Shown piece after piece: positions 50,655-60,043 of a stretch of 64,000 bases of DNA. The notes under the pieces were generated by a model that worked only from the letters and a program-made list of their open reading frames with translations, did no database searches and was not told the DNA's origin. The stretch is from Macrococcoides canis (GTDB taxonomy: Bacteria; Bacillota; Bacilli; Staphylococcales; Staphylococcaceae), in contig NZ_CP021059.1 in the NCBI RefSeq assembly GCF_002119805.1, forward strand, positions 1,550,001-1,614,000, in the 5' to 3' direction. Made by a program: the position numbers and the translations under genes. Position 1 is the first letter of the stretch; every line of letters begins with the position of its first letter.

Positions 50655-51989
50655 TTAATTTTCTAGATGACTTCGTAATGTCATACCTTCATAATCATCA
50701 TGAAAAATTCCACGTTTTTGTAGTTCTGGAACAACTTTTTCTACAAAATTTTTAACACCACTCTGACTTTCAGGGACAATTGAAAATCCATCCGTTGCTC
50801 CTGCTTCAAACCATGTTTCCATAAAATCAGCAACATCTTTTGCAGTACCTACGACAACTGGATGATAATTAATCACACCATTGGCCAGAACTTCTCTTGG
50901 ACTCAATCCTTTTTTAATAAGCTCTACCGCTCTACCTGATCGTGGATCATTCGGATTTGGATACGCTTGATCTTGTAACGTTAAAGGTAGTGGTTCATCT
51001 AGATTCATTCCACTTAAATTTATACCAATCATAGCAGATAAATAATAAACTTGTCTTCCAAATTCTGCATCACTCATAAAATCCATAATTTGATAACGTC
51101 TTTTAAGTGCTTCTTCATAAGTATCAGCAACAGTAACCATAAATCCTGAGAACATCTTAATATCATCTGGATTTCTTCTATGACGCATTGCACTCTGCTT
51201 TAAAGCATCTCTGTAACTTCTAGCTTCTTCTATTGTAAATGGATTCGCATACACTCCGCTAGCAAATTTACCTGCTAATTCAATTCCTTCATAGCTTGGT
51301 CCAGCTTGAAAAATCGGAGGTTGTCCTTGAATACTAGGAGGTATTGGTAATGGACCTTTAGTTTGATAATATTCACCTTGGAAGTGTGCCGGTTTAATCT
51401 TGCTCATATCGATAAAATCTCCTGACTCTTTGTCAGCAATATAAGCATCTTCACCAAAACTATTCCATAAAGACTGAACTGCTTCAACCATTTCATCAGC
51501 CATAGAATATCTTGTAGTTGTGTCTGGTAATGGGTCATTACCAAAATTATATGCAACTTCTGGTGTACCTGTAGTTACAGCATTCCAACCTACACGACCA
51601 TTACTAATGTGATCTAAAGATTTTAATTGTCTTGCTAAGTTATAAGGTAAATTATAGGTTGTCGAATATGTGGCAACAAGTCCAATTCTGTTAGTATGTG
51701 CTGCTACAGCTGATAAGATTGTCATTGGCTCCATTACAAACATAGGTGATTTTCTTGCAAGATCTCCATTTACACCCGATCCAACCATTCCCGGGGTATC
51801 TGCAATAAATAAAGTATGGATTTTACCTTTCTCAGCGAGTTTAGCTAGCTTAATATATTCATTGATATCAGTATATGCCTTCGGATTACTATCTTCTAAA
51901 CGCCATGAATAATTTTCTCCACCATAACCTGTTACTAACATCATTGCTAGTTTAATTTTTTTATTCTTATTGTTTAAATAATCTTTCAA
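50655..51989 (-). CDS. flavin-dependent monooxygenase, NtaA/SnaA/DszA family (LLM class)
   Basis: A 444-residue bacterial luciferase-like FMNH2-dependent monooxygenase of the NtaA/SnaA/SoxA(DszA) family. Recognisable segments are YSWRLEDSNP, ARQLKSLDHISNGRVGWNAVT, and PFQAGPS-like PPIFQAGPSYEG, with GATDGFSIVPE at the C-terminus. Family members attack small sulfur- or nitrogen-containing organic compounds, and need a separate flavin reductase. The start is TTG at 51989, after AGGAGGG. It lies downstream of, and probably with, the nitronate monooxygenase gene under the TetR regulator. The substrate is unknown. Confidence 0.92.
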   Translation of the reverse strand: MKDYLNNKNKKIKLAMMLVTGYGGENYSWRLEDSNPKAYTDINEYIKLAKLAEKGKIHTLFIADTPGMVGSGVNGDLARKSPMFVMEPMTILSAVAAHTNRIGLVATYSTTYNLPYNLARQLKSLDHISNGRVGWNAVTTGTPEVAYNFGNDPLPDTTTRYSMADEMVEAVQSLWNSFGEDAYIADKESGDFIDMSKIKPAHFQGEYYQTKGPLPIPPSIQGQPPIFQAGPSYEGIELAGKFASGVYANPFTIEEARSYRDALKQSAMRHRRNPDDIKMFSGFMVTVADTYEEALKRRYQIMDFMSDAEFGRQVYYLSAMIGINLSGMNLDEPLPLTLQDQAYPNPNDPRSGRAVELIKKGLSPREVLANGVINYHPVVVGTAKDVADFMETWFEAGATDGFSIVPESQSGVKNFVEKVVPELQKRGIFHDDYEGMTLRSHLEN

Positions 51990-52038
51990 TTTCTTCCCTC
52001 CTATTTAAATAAACTTCGTTCTACCTGAAATAAAACTA

Positions 52039-53007
52039 TTATTCAATTCCAGCCATTAATTCATTGATAATATGTTCTACATTTGTAATTTCGTTCAACA
52101 TAGATATACCAAGCCCAAATGAGGCAAAGCCTTTCGATAAATCTCCATATAACATGCCATCTCTCATGCCTGAGCCAGGATTAGATGCCTCAAAAATAGC
52201 ATTGTTTGTGGCCAAATTTTCATCCATTGATTTTAATAAATTAGGCAACTTACCTGGTAATGAACGATAGTATGCTGGTTTCGTTCGATATAATAACATA
52301 TCATTTGCATTTGACTGTATTAATTGTTCTTTAATATTTTCAGCCATTCTTGATTCAACTGTTGGTAAAAATGCAGTCCCGACAAAGATACCTTCAGCAC
52401 CTAATGCCATAGCAGCCTTTGCAGTACGACTATCACTAATTCCACCTGCAGCTAATACCGGAACTCTACCTTTTACGATATCTACTATCATCGGGACTAC
52501 TGAAAATGTTCCAATCACTTTACTTGGAACTTGTCCACCTTCATCAAAACCTGTAGCAACAAGAATATCTACATTTCCAGCAATAGCTTCTTCAGTAACT
52601 TCAGCAGTTGGTTCTCCACGATAAATTACTTTAATTCCGTTTTCCTTGAACCTAGATGTCCATTCAGCTGAAAATGCACCGACCATAACCGCTACTTCCA
52701 CACCTTCTTCAATCATCATATTTAACATAGGTTCAGTATACATATCAAAACCCGTTGCATTCGGAATGATATTTATACCTATTGGATTAGAAGTTATCTT
52801 TTTTGCAATCTTTACTTCTTTTCTCATATTTTCAACAGTTTCTTCTATTGAATTAGCAGGCTCAAATTGTCCTGCATTTATTCCTAAAACACCTAAAGCG
52901 CCATTCTTACTTATTTCACCAACAAATTTGCCATCCGTTAGCCAGCTCATCGGTCCTTGGATAATTGGTTTTTGTATACCTAAAATTTTAGTTACTCTGT
53001 TTTCCAT
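52039..53007 (-). CDS. nitronate monooxygenase (NPD/FabK-like)
   Basis: A 322-residue FMN-binding TIM-barrel protein of the nitronate monooxygenase family, which also includes FabK enoyl-ACP reductases. I see PIIQGPMSWLTDGK, a central NVDILVATGFDEGGQ, PVLAAGGISDSRTAKAAMA and ALGAEGIFVGTAFLPT. The nitronate catalytic histidine region is not distinct, so a related reductase function is possible. I start at the ATG at 53007 after GCGAGGTC. It is divergent from TetR, and a palindrome overlaps its promoter. Confidence 0.88.
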   Translation of the reverse strand: MENRVTKILGIQKPIIQGPMSWLTDGKFVGEISKNGALGVLGINAGQFEPANSIEETVENMRKEVKIAKKITSNPIGINIIPNATGFDMYTEPMLNMMIEEGVEVAVMVGAFSAEWTSRFKENGIKVIYRGEPTAEVTEEAIAGNVDILVATGFDEGGQVPSKVIGTFSVVPMIVDIVKGRVPVLAAGGISDSRTAKAAMALGAEGIFVGTAFLPTVESRMAENIKEQLIQSNANDMLLYRTKPAYYRSLPGKLPNLLKSMDENLATNNAIFEASNPGSGMRDGMLYGDLSKGFASFGLGISMLNEITNVEHIINELMAGIE

Positions 53008-53040
53008 TGCATTGACCTCGCTTTCTAATATAAAATATAT

Positions 53041-53090
53041 AGTACACCTGTACTTTAATTTAAACAATGACAGTTTCTCTCTATTTGTCA
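53041..53090. promoter_or_regulatory. nitronate monooxygenase promoter with two inverted repeats (TetR operator candidate)
   Basis: AGTACA-CC-TGTACT (53041-53054) is a perfect palindrome inside the minus-strand promoter TTGTTT-N17-TACTAT. A second inverted repeat TGACA-N13-TGTCA covers 53068-53090. Either could bind the divergently encoded TetR protein. Confidence 0.6.
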
Positions 53091-53136
53091 CTTAACTAAC
53101 AGATAGTTTGAAAATGTCATAGAAAGGATTCAAATT

Positions 53137-53676
53137 ATGGATAAAAGATTTGAACGTAGTGAAAAATTAATTCGAAAATCATTTATAGAATTGTTATCAA
53201 ATAAGTCTCATCAAAAAATTTCGGTAAGTGATATTTGCCGAAAAGCGGGATGTTCCAGAAACACATTTTATTTACATTATGATAGTAAAGATCATTTGAT
53301 CGCTGAAATAATGGACGAAATCATCCAGTCTATTGAAGAAAGTTGTCGCCCTGTAGTAAAAGATTTTAATAGTATAGGAATTACAGAATCTAAAATTTTT
53401 ACGGATCAAATTTTAAAAGCGGTCAATGAACAAAGATCTTTTATTAAAGTTTTAATTAATCAACAGCATTGGAACTTTTCAAAAAGATTATCTGAGGTAA
53501 TGCTGGCTTCTAATATTAAAGAGGCTGAAGCAATAAACCAACAGTATAATTTTCCTCATCTTATTTATTTTACAAATGGTGTTGTAGGATACATTAATTA
53601 TTGGTTGCAGACTGATTTATCACTTGATGAGGCTCAGATAGAATTAAATGAAGCAGTGAATTTTAAATTTAGATAA
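53137..53676 (+). CDS. TetR-family transcriptional regulator
   Basis: A 179-residue regulator with a typical N-terminal helix-turn-helix (SFIELLSNKSHQKISVSDICRKAGCSRNTFYLHYDSK, residues about 15-51) and a variable ligand-binding C-terminal half with no recognised ligand motif. AAAGGATTC precedes the ATG. It is divergent from the nitronate monooxygenase/LLM gene pair and probably represses it in response to an unknown toxic or nutritive compound. A strong hairpin terminator follows. Confidence 0.9.
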   Translation: MDKRFERSEKLIRKSFIELLSNKSHQKISVSDICRKAGCSRNTFYLHYDSKDHLIAEIMDEIIQSIEESCRPVVKDFNSIGITESKIFTDQILKAVNEQRSFIKVLINQQHWNFSKRLSEVMLASNIKEAEAINQQYNFPHLIYFTNGVVGYINYWLQTDLSLDEAQIELNEAVNFKFR

Positions 53677-53682
53677 AATAAA

Positions 53683-53715
53683 TGGAGAGTGCTTATCTAT
53701 TTGATAAGTACTCTC
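53683..53715. terminator. bidirectional terminator between the TetR and unknown gene
   Basis: Arms GGAGAGTGCTTATC and GATAAGTACTCTCC (one G-T pair) with a 5-nt loop lie between two convergent genes. Confidence 0.8.
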
Positions 53716-53724
53716 CTTTATTCA

Positions 53725-55089
53725 CTATTTTCGCTTCTTTTTCTTCTTACTTTTCTTCTGAACAACCTGTATTTTACTACGTTTAAACTCTGGCATTTCG
53801 CTTACTTTCTTACCACCTAAACGCCATAAACGCACTTCTGTATAGACGTCATTCAAAAGTCGCGTTAATCGTTCAGTTGGTACGACACTAATCATGTTCT
53901 TCGCCCCTAAATCTGCGATAAATTCAAATGCAGTTTCAAAACTATCAGTTACACGGAACGTCTCAATAATCTCTGAATAAAGTGCTTCAACTTGTTGATT
54001 ATAAATCTCTTCACCTTTCATATTGCGTTTTAATTCTATTTTCAGTTCACGTGTATGATTACTTGGTTCAACATATGCGTTTAATATGTATCTATATACC
54101 GCTTCTTTTGACTGCGGTATATAATATTCCATATTACTGAACATCTCGTCTAAATTTAATTGCTGATGTGAATATAATTCATGCTTTATCCAGTTTTCTT
54201 TGATATTCGGAACAAGATTAGGAAAGAAAGTTTGAATGTCTTTCAAGATCATTTCACGTGTTAATGCTTCTTGATAAAGTTTACGATACACTTGTTGCAT
54301 GATATCAATACGTGTAAATCCATATATATTGAAGATACCTCGGTAAAATTTAATCTTCTCAATATCCTTATTTAAATACCCATGTTGTTTTTGATATTTC
54401 TTAATATGTGCTGCAACATCACTCGGTAAAAATAATATTTCGTTAAATGTTGGTGCATATAGAAAAATCTCTCTTGTCGCACCTTTCATATATGTAAAAT
54501 TATCATAGTCAAATTGTAGTGCATTCTCGATATTTAACAGCAACTCGTAATCCATATATTTCAGCATTTTTTCTAGCATCGTGAAATCTTTGAAAAATGA
54601 TTCATGAATGGTATTAATTTGGGTTTGCTTATCATCTTTAATGTCCAATTGATAAAACATGGCGATCGCTTTTAAATCTTCTAACGTAAAATGATTTAAA
54701 TGTGCTTTTAACGTTTTGTTTCCATGCGTCTGAATCATTGTATCGATTTGTTCTTCCATCTTCATCTGTTCATTATACTGCGCAATATTCTTTTCAAACG
54801 CTGCGCTTTCTTTTTCGATTTCTTCTTCCGTTGGTGTTTGTATTTCAGGAAATTTACTATTTAAGACATGTTGATTGTAGATATTGATCATTTCAATCGG
54901 CATAAAGAACATCGCACCTTTTGTAGCAGGGATGATGCCTGCTTCGACCAGGTTCGGTAAAACGACTTCTGTTCGAATACTATCTCGATTAATGTTTAAC
55001 CCACGTTCCGCTAAAAGACTTAAATATACATGTTCTGTGTTGTTTAACTTTGGTAATACCGCTATAAATTTCTCTTCATTGATTGTCAT
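53725..55089 (-). CDS. unknown protein, 454 residues, with polybasic C-terminus
   Basis: I cannot name a family. The protein has no signal peptide and no membrane helix. The first 100 residues contain a winged-helix-like pattern (LSLLAERGLNINRDSIRTEV). The middle is helical, with several Phe/Tyr-rich segments (FTMLEKMLKYMDYELLLNIE, TREIFLYAPTFNEILFLPSD). The C-terminus ends with a run of Lys and Arg (KKSKKKKKRK), which suggests nucleic acid or ribosome binding. AAGGAGTT precedes the ATG. It is an orphan gene between TetR and the siroheme operon. Confidence 0.7.
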   Translation of the reverse strand: MTINEEKFIAVLPKLNNTEHVYLSLLAERGLNINRDSIRTEVVLPNLVEAGIIPATKGAMFFMPIEMINIYNQHVLNSKFPEIQTPTEEEIEKESAAFEKNIAQYNEQMKMEEQIDTMIQTHGNKTLKAHLNHFTLEDLKAIAMFYQLDIKDDKQTQINTIHESFFKDFTMLEKMLKYMDYELLLNIENALQFDYDNFTYMKGATREIFLYAPTFNEILFLPSDVAAHIKKYQKQHGYLNKDIEKIKFYRGIFNIYGFTRIDIMQQVYRKLYQEALTREMILKDIQTFFPNLVPNIKENWIKHELYSHQQLNLDEMFSNMEYYIPQSKEAVYRYILNAYVEPSNHTRELKIELKRNMKGEEIYNQQVEALYSEIIETFRVTDSFETAFEFIADLGAKNMISVVPTERLTRLLNDVYTEVRLWRLGGKKVSEMPEFKRSKIQVVQKKSKKKKKRK

Positions 55090-55110
55090 ATGATAACTCC
55101 TTGATTTAAA

Positions 55111-55137
55111 AAAGCTTGAACTAATCGTTCAAGCTTT
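55111..55137 (-). terminator. terminator of the nitrite/siroheme operon
   Basis: An 11-bp stem AAAGCTTGAAC/GTTCAAGCTTT, overlapping the cobA stop, is followed by TTTAAAT on the minus strand. Confidence 0.85.
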
Positions 55138-56140
55138 CATTCATTTTAACCTTTGATGGATTGATTTTTATATTAAATCTACTTTCTAGTAAACTTATTG
55201 ACTCGAGTGAGTCCGTTATGACTTCATCAAAACCATGAATCGATAATATTTCAGAATGGATGTTGAAATACTTACTTTGTACACGGTCATCGTTTAACTG
55301 ATCAATTGCATAATAAAATCCACCTTGATCATACATCTCCAGTATTTCTTCCGTGTCGATGTCTTTTTGTGAAATGTATAGTTTTCTTAATCCAAACCCA
55401 GGTAATTGTTCATACCATGATAAACCGTCACGTACATTTACTACATCACCGATAATAATCATTGCTGGATGTGTAACTTTATGTTCAATAACGAGATCAT
55501 TGATCGTTGATAAATCTCCTATCACCGTCTTTTGATAACCATAACTTGCATTTCCGATAACAGCTACCTTTAAATGCGCATCCATATCTTTAGACAGGAC
55601 AGAGACAATTTCAGGTAAAGCTTTCATCCCCATATAAAGTGCTAGTGTACCACCTTTAGCTAACGCCTGAAAATCAATTTCACGCATACTATCTTTTTGC
55701 AGATGACCTGTTGAGAAAGTAACATGAGGCGCATGTGCGCGATCAGTTAATGGAAATCCTGAATAGAGTGCAGCTGCACTGGCACTTGTTATACCAGGAA
55801 TAACCTCATATTCATATTTCTTTTCTAAACTATCTACTTCTTCAGAGAGTCTTCCAAATATACCGGGATCTCCACCTTTAAGACGCACTACTGTTAATCC
55901 TAATGCTGCTTTCTCAATGATGATACGATTAATTTCATCCTGCGCTTTATATTTAACATCTGGATTTTTACCAACATATATAAGTTCGCAATCTTGTTGT
56001 GATAATTGTAATAATATCGGATTGACTAGTCGATCATATATAATGACATCTGCAGTCTTTATTCTTCTGATTGCTTTATAAGTAACAAGACCAGGGTCAC
56101 CTGGTCCTGCACCGATAAAGTAAACTTTACCTAGATCCAT
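55121..56140 (-). CDS. cobA: uroporphyrinogen-III C-methyltransferase (SUMT)
   Basis: It adds two SAM-derived methyl groups to uroporphyrinogen III, giving precorrin-2 for siroheme. The N-terminal 240 residues have the methyltransferase motifs FIGAGPGDPGLVTYKA, VRLKGGDPGIFGRLSEE, VIPGITSASAAALYSG and FSTGHLQKD. The C-terminal 95 residues extend beyond a normal SUMT (about 260 residues) and end in a helical, acidic region; in Staphylococcus a similar longer protein exists, perhaps a decayed HemD-like domain. The start overlaps nirD by 10 bp, so they are coupled. Confidence 0.93.
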   Translation of the reverse strand: MDLGKVYFIGAGPGDPGLVTYKAIRRIKTADVIIYDRLVNPILLQLSQQDCELIYVGKNPDVKYKAQDEINRIIIEKAALGLTVVRLKGGDPGIFGRLSEEVDSLEKKYEYEVIPGITSASAAALYSGFPLTDRAHAPHVTFSTGHLQKDSMREIDFQALAKGGTLALYMGMKALPEIVSVLSKDMDAHLKVAVIGNASYGYQKTVIGDLSTINDLVIEHKVTHPAMIIIGDVVNVRDGLSWYEQLPGFGLRKLYISQKDIDTEEILEMYDQGGFYYAIDQLNDDRVQSKYFNIHSEILSIHGFDEVITDSLESISLLESRFNIKINPSKVKMNESLND

Positions 56141-56442
56141 ATATAAAGTACACCATCTTCAACTTCTGTTTTATAAGTTTCAACACAGCCGTCAGCTTCG
56201 TCCGGTGCCTGAACCTGTCCATCATTTAGATCGATCTTTCTGTCATGTAACGGACAGAATACATAATGTTCACTTACTGTCCCTTCAGATAAAGGTCCAT
56301 TTTTATGTGGACAACGGTTACCGATCGCTTTAATATCACCAGATTCTAATAAGAATATACCGATTTCTTCGTCTTTAACAAATACTTTCTTACCGATTTG
56401 AGGTTCTAGTTCAGATACATTGAATAATTTGATTTTTTCCAT
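56131..56442 (-). CDS. nirD: nitrite reductase small subunit (Rieske)
   Basis: A 103-residue Rieske-type [2Fe-2S] protein with CPHKNGPLSEG and CPLHDRKIDLN supplying Cys and His ligands. NirD partners NirB in assimilatory or fermentative NADH-dependent nitrite reduction to ammonia. The start is 2 bp from the end of nirB, and its stop overlaps cobA. Length and motifs are normal. Confidence 0.95.
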   Translation of the reverse strand: MEKIKLFNVSELEPQIGKKVFVKDEEIGIFLLESGDIKAIGNRCPHKNGPLSEGTVSEHYVFCPLHDRKIDLNDGQVQAPDEADGCVETYKTEVEDGVLYIWI

Positions 56443-56444
56443 GA

Positions 56445-58847
56445 CTATACGCGCTCCACTTCATACATTTTTCGTTTCTCTTCGTCTGATGCAATTGCTT
56501 TCCATGGCTCTTCCTGACGTGCTTTATTGGCATCCATTAAACGTTCAAATAATTCTTTTTGTTTCGCTTCATCAAGCAATACATCTTTTACCTGGTCGAA
56601 TCCTAGACGCTCCATCCATGGTGCTGTACGTTCACCATAAATACCTGTTTCACGGTAGTATTGCATCATTGCACCACATAATTGAATCACATCGTCTTCA
56701 GTTGCTACAGTTGTAAGTAATGTTGCGGCTTTAACTTCCGTACCACCGTTACCACCAACAAAGATCTGGAAGCCATTCTCAACGCCGATAACACCGAAGT
56801 CTTTCACACCAGATTCTACACAGCTACGTGGGCAACCTGATACTCCGATTTTAAATTTATGAGGTGTATCGATATATTCAAATGTTGATTCAAGACGAAT
56901 TGCAAGCTGTGTCGTTAACTGCGTACCAAATCGACAGAATTCTTTACCGACACATGATTTAACAGAACGTAGTTTTTTACCGTAAGCAGATGCTGAACGC
57001 ATACCTAGATCTTCCCACACTTGAGGTAATTCTTCTTTTTTAATACCATATAAACCGATACGCTGTGCACCAGTAATTTTCACTAACGGTACATCATATT
57101 TCTTCGCAACTTCACCTAACTTAATTAACTGATCAGGATTTGTAACCCCACCTTGCATCTGTGGAATAACAGAGAAAGTACCATCATTTTGAATGTTCGC
57201 ATGGAAACGTTCGTTTGCATAACGTGAATCTTTTTCGTCTTCGTGTTCATGTGGCCAGCACATATTTAAGTAGTAGTTGACTGCCGGACGACATTTCGGA
57301 CATCCACCTAAGTTATTAAATCCTAATACGTGACGTACTTCTTTAGACGTTTTTAATCCTTTAGCACGAATTTGCGTTACAATCTGGTCACGTGAAAGGT
57401 CGGTACATCCACAAATTCCAGTTGGTCCGCCCGCTTCAAATTTATCACCTAATGTATGAACGAGTAGATCAGCGATTTGTCCTTTACATTTACCACATGA
57501 TCCACCAGCTTTCGTATGTGCTGTAACTTCCGCTACCGTCGTTAATCCTTTTTCGTGTACTGCTTTTACGATCTGTCCTTTAGAAATACCGTTACATCCA
57601 CAAATCGTTTCATCATCTGCCATCGTTTCAACACTGATTGCATCAACTTCACCCGCTTTGTGTAATAAAGACACTAATGTGAATTCCTCGATCGCTTCTT
57701 CTTTTTTCATCATATTGTAGAAACGGTTACCTTCTTCAGTATCCCCATATAGTACAGCCCCTACAACTTTACCTTCTTCTACGAATACTTTTTTGTAGAC
57801 ATTATCTAAACCGTTAAATACTTCAATACCACGTGTCTTTTCACCTTCGTATATCTTACCGGCAGAGAATAGATCACAGCCAGATACTTTAAGTGACGTA
57901 AATGTAGTTGATCCGTGATAACCATCTGTTGGATTGCCTGTAATATGGTCTGCTAATACTTTACCTTGTTCGTAAAGTGGTGCTACTAATCCGTAAACCT
58001 TTGAGTTATGCTCAGCACATTCACCAACGGCATAAACATCCGGGTCACTTGTCTGCATAAAGTCATTAACAACAATACCACGACCGATTTCAAGTTCAGC
58101 TGCACGTGCTTGTTTCGTTACCGGACGAATACCTACAGCCATTACAACTAAATCTGTTTCAATCACTGAACCGTCACTTAAACGGATGGCTTCAACACGA
58201 TCTTTACCGATAATTTCCTGTGTGTTGCCTTGTAATTTAAACTTCATGCCTTGTTTCTCTAAATCAGCTTTTAACATTTCTCCAGCTTTACGGTCTAACT
58301 GCATTTCCATTAACCATTCACCTAAATGTACAACAGTAACATCCATGCCCTGGTCTAATAATCCACGTGCACATTCTAATCCTAGCAATCCACCACCGAT
58401 GACCACAGCTTTTTTGTAATGACGCGCCTGTTCAATGATGTATTCTGTATCTTTAATCGTTCTCCAGCCGATAACACCTTCAAGTTTCACACCATCAATC
58501 GGTAACATGAAAGCAGTTGATCCTGTCGCAATGATGAGTTTATCATATGAAACTGTAATGCCTTTTTTCGTTGTTACTGTCTTATTTGCTCTGTCGATTG
58601 ATTCAGCTTTATCATCATTGATCAATGTGATGCCTTGCTCTTTATACCATTCATAATCATTTAGAATCGTTTCCTGAATATCCATCTTCTTCTGTAAAAT
58701 ATTCGACAGCATAATACGGTTATAGTTCGGATATGGTTCTTCACCGATAACTGTTATTTCAAATAAATCTGGATTACGTTCTAAAATTTCTTCGATCGTA
58801 CGAATCCCTGCCATACCATTACCAATCATCACTAATTGTTGTTTCAT
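56445..58847 (-). CDS. nirB: nitrite reductase large subunit (NADH-dependent, siroheme)
   Basis: A 800-residue cytoplasmic enzyme that reduces nitrite to ammonia with NADH. Domains in order: FAD/NADH oxidoreductase with VMIGNGMAGIRTIEE and VVIGGGLLGLECARGL; BFD-like [2Fe-2S] domains with CGCNGISKGQI, CGKCKGQI and CGCTDLSRDQI; then the siroheme/[4Fe-4S] domain with ligands in SCVGKEFCRFGTQ and GVSGCPRSCVESG. GAGGAGAAAA precedes the ATG at 58847. It depends on siroheme from the neighbouring cobA, sirC and sirB. Confidence 0.98.
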   Translation of the reverse strand: MKQQLVMIGNGMAGIRTIEEILERNPDLFEITVIGEEPYPNYNRIMLSNILQKKMDIQETILNDYEWYKEQGITLINDDKAESIDRANKTVTTKKGITVSYDKLIIATGSTAFMLPIDGVKLEGVIGWRTIKDTEYIIEQARHYKKAVVIGGGLLGLECARGLLDQGMDVTVVHLGEWLMEMQLDRKAGEMLKADLEKQGMKFKLQGNTQEIIGKDRVEAIRLSDGSVIETDLVVMAVGIRPVTKQARAAELEIGRGIVVNDFMQTSDPDVYAVGECAEHNSKVYGLVAPLYEQGKVLADHITGNPTDGYHGSTTFTSLKVSGCDLFSAGKIYEGEKTRGIEVFNGLDNVYKKVFVEEGKVVGAVLYGDTEEGNRFYNMMKKEEAIEEFTLVSLLHKAGEVDAISVETMADDETICGCNGISKGQIVKAVHEKGLTTVAEVTAHTKAGGSCGKCKGQIADLLVHTLGDKFEAGGPTGICGCTDLSRDQIVTQIRAKGLKTSKEVRHVLGFNNLGGCPKCRPAVNYYLNMCWPHEHEDEKDSRYANERFHANIQNDGTFSVIPQMQGGVTNPDQLIKLGEVAKKYDVPLVKITGAQRIGLYGIKKEELPQVWEDLGMRSASAYGKKLRSVKSCVGKEFCRFGTQLTTQLAIRLESTFEYIDTPHKFKIGVSGCPRSCVESGVKDFGVIGVENGFQIFVGGNGGTEVKAATLLTTVATEDDVIQLCGAMMQYYRETGIYGERTAPWMERLGFDQVKDVLLDEAKQKELFERLMDANKARQEEPWKAIASDEEKRKMYEVERV

Positions 58848-58874
58848 ATTTTTTCTCCTCTTCAATTCAATCGT

Positions 58875-59300
58875 TTATTTTAATAACGCTTTAATTTTAT
58901 GTTTGAGTGCTTTACTTTTTTCCGGGCTTGCACCATCGCTTGAAATCATTATTCGCATGTCATCATATTTAAAAGATGCTACATTAAAGAAATTTGAGTT
59001 GCGCTTATTTGAACAATCATTAACAAGCTGATTATCATGTACACATTCCATGACCTGCTTATTAACACCTTCATCGTTTGTTGCAATAAACACGATGTCA
59101 TAATGACTGATATCCTGTTTTGTAAATGGGTGCTGAATACATTCAACATCCTTCGCCTTTATTTCAGCATCTATCTCTGGTGCCATGACTGTAATAAATG
59201 CACCTTCATCTTGTAAGCCGTTTACTTTGCGTTTTGCAATTCTGCCACCGCCTACAATCAGAATCTTTTTATCTTCTAAATTAAGCATGACTGGATACAT
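58875..59300 (-). CDS. sirC: precorrin-2 dehydrogenase (siroheme synthase N-terminal type), short form
   Basis: An NAD-dependent dehydrogenase oxidising precorrin-2 to sirohydrochlorin. The Rossmann core is clear (MYPVMLNLEDKKILIVGGGR, FIATNDEGVN, VNDCSNKRNSNFFNVASF). At 141 residues it is shorter than the roughly 200 of Staphylococcus proteins as I recall, lacking a C-terminal extension. GAGGAGG is correctly placed for the ATG at 59300, inside the sirB end; the frame from 59321 is unsupported. Confidence 0.88.
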   Translation of the reverse strand: MYPVMLNLEDKKILIVGGGRIAKRKVNGLQDEGAFITVMAPEIDAEIKAKDVECIQHPFTKQDISHYDIVFIATNDEGVNKQVMECVHDNQLVNDCSNKRNSNFFNVASFKYDDMRIMISSDGASPEKSKALKHKIKALLK

Positions 59301-60012
59301 GTGCATCCTCCTCAAGTTCATTGAGCTTATTTAATACGCCATGTGCCATATTAAAATCTAAATCTAATGTTTCAGTAAATGATATATCGTATCCCGCCTC
59401 AATGAAAGGCTGACTCAGTCGTTTAATCTTACGCACGAGATGACCATCGAATAAGAAATATGGCATAATGATAATCTTCTTGGTCTTATCCATCGTCTTC
59501 AGCTTTTCCTCAAAACTTAAAGCCCCATACAACATTGCTGGTACTAAGTTCTGTTCTGACGTCTGCTGCATCGTATTTACCATTTTAGTTAGACGTTCAT
59601 CTGGTTCAGCAAATCGCTTATTACCATGTGCTGTAATCAGTATCGTTTCATCATCAAATTCAGAGATGATGCGTTCACACACCTTGTACACGCTCGGTTC
59701 ATCACCGAAACAATCTGCTATACGATAAGTTATATGAGGATAGTCCTTCAACACTTCATCAAGCTGTGTTGGAATATCTTCTCTCGCATGCATTGCTGGA
59801 AATAGGAGCATCGGCATCACTAAAAATTCTGTGACACCTAGGTCTAACATACGACGCGTAACGATTGGTACATTTTCATCGTCTTTTTCCAGAAATGCTA
59901 TCTGCTGCACTGTTTCAGGTCGCTTTGATATTATATGGTCTACAAATTCTCTGAAAAGCTGATTTTTATCAGGCATCTTTGATCCATGTGCAATATATAT
60001 GATTCCTTTCAT
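59281..60012 (-). CDS. sirB: sirohydrochlorin ferrochelatase (SirB/CbiX)
   Basis: It inserts iron into sirohydrochlorin, finishing siroheme for NirB. The 243 residues comprise two related halves. The first has the AHGSKMPDKNQLF segment with the metal histidine, and the second has TAHGNKRFAEPDE. GAGGGGGAC precedes the ATG at 60012. It is the first gene of the sirB-sirC-nirB-nirD-cobA operon, below the NreC and Rex boxes. Confidence 0.92.
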   Translation of the reverse strand: MKGIIYIAHGSKMPDKNQLFREFVDHIISKRPETVQQIAFLEKDDENVPIVTRRMLDLGVTEFLVMPMLLFPAMHAREDIPTQLDEVLKDYPHITYRIADCFGDEPSVYKVCERIISEFDDETILITAHGNKRFAEPDERLTKMVNTMQQTSEQNLVPAMLYGALSFEEKLKTMDKTKKIIIMPYFLFDGHLVRKIKRLSQPFIEAGYDISFTETLDLDFNMAHGVLNKLNELEEDAHVSSHA

Positions 60013-60043
60013 GTGAGTCCCCCTCAATAAAAGATACATTTAC

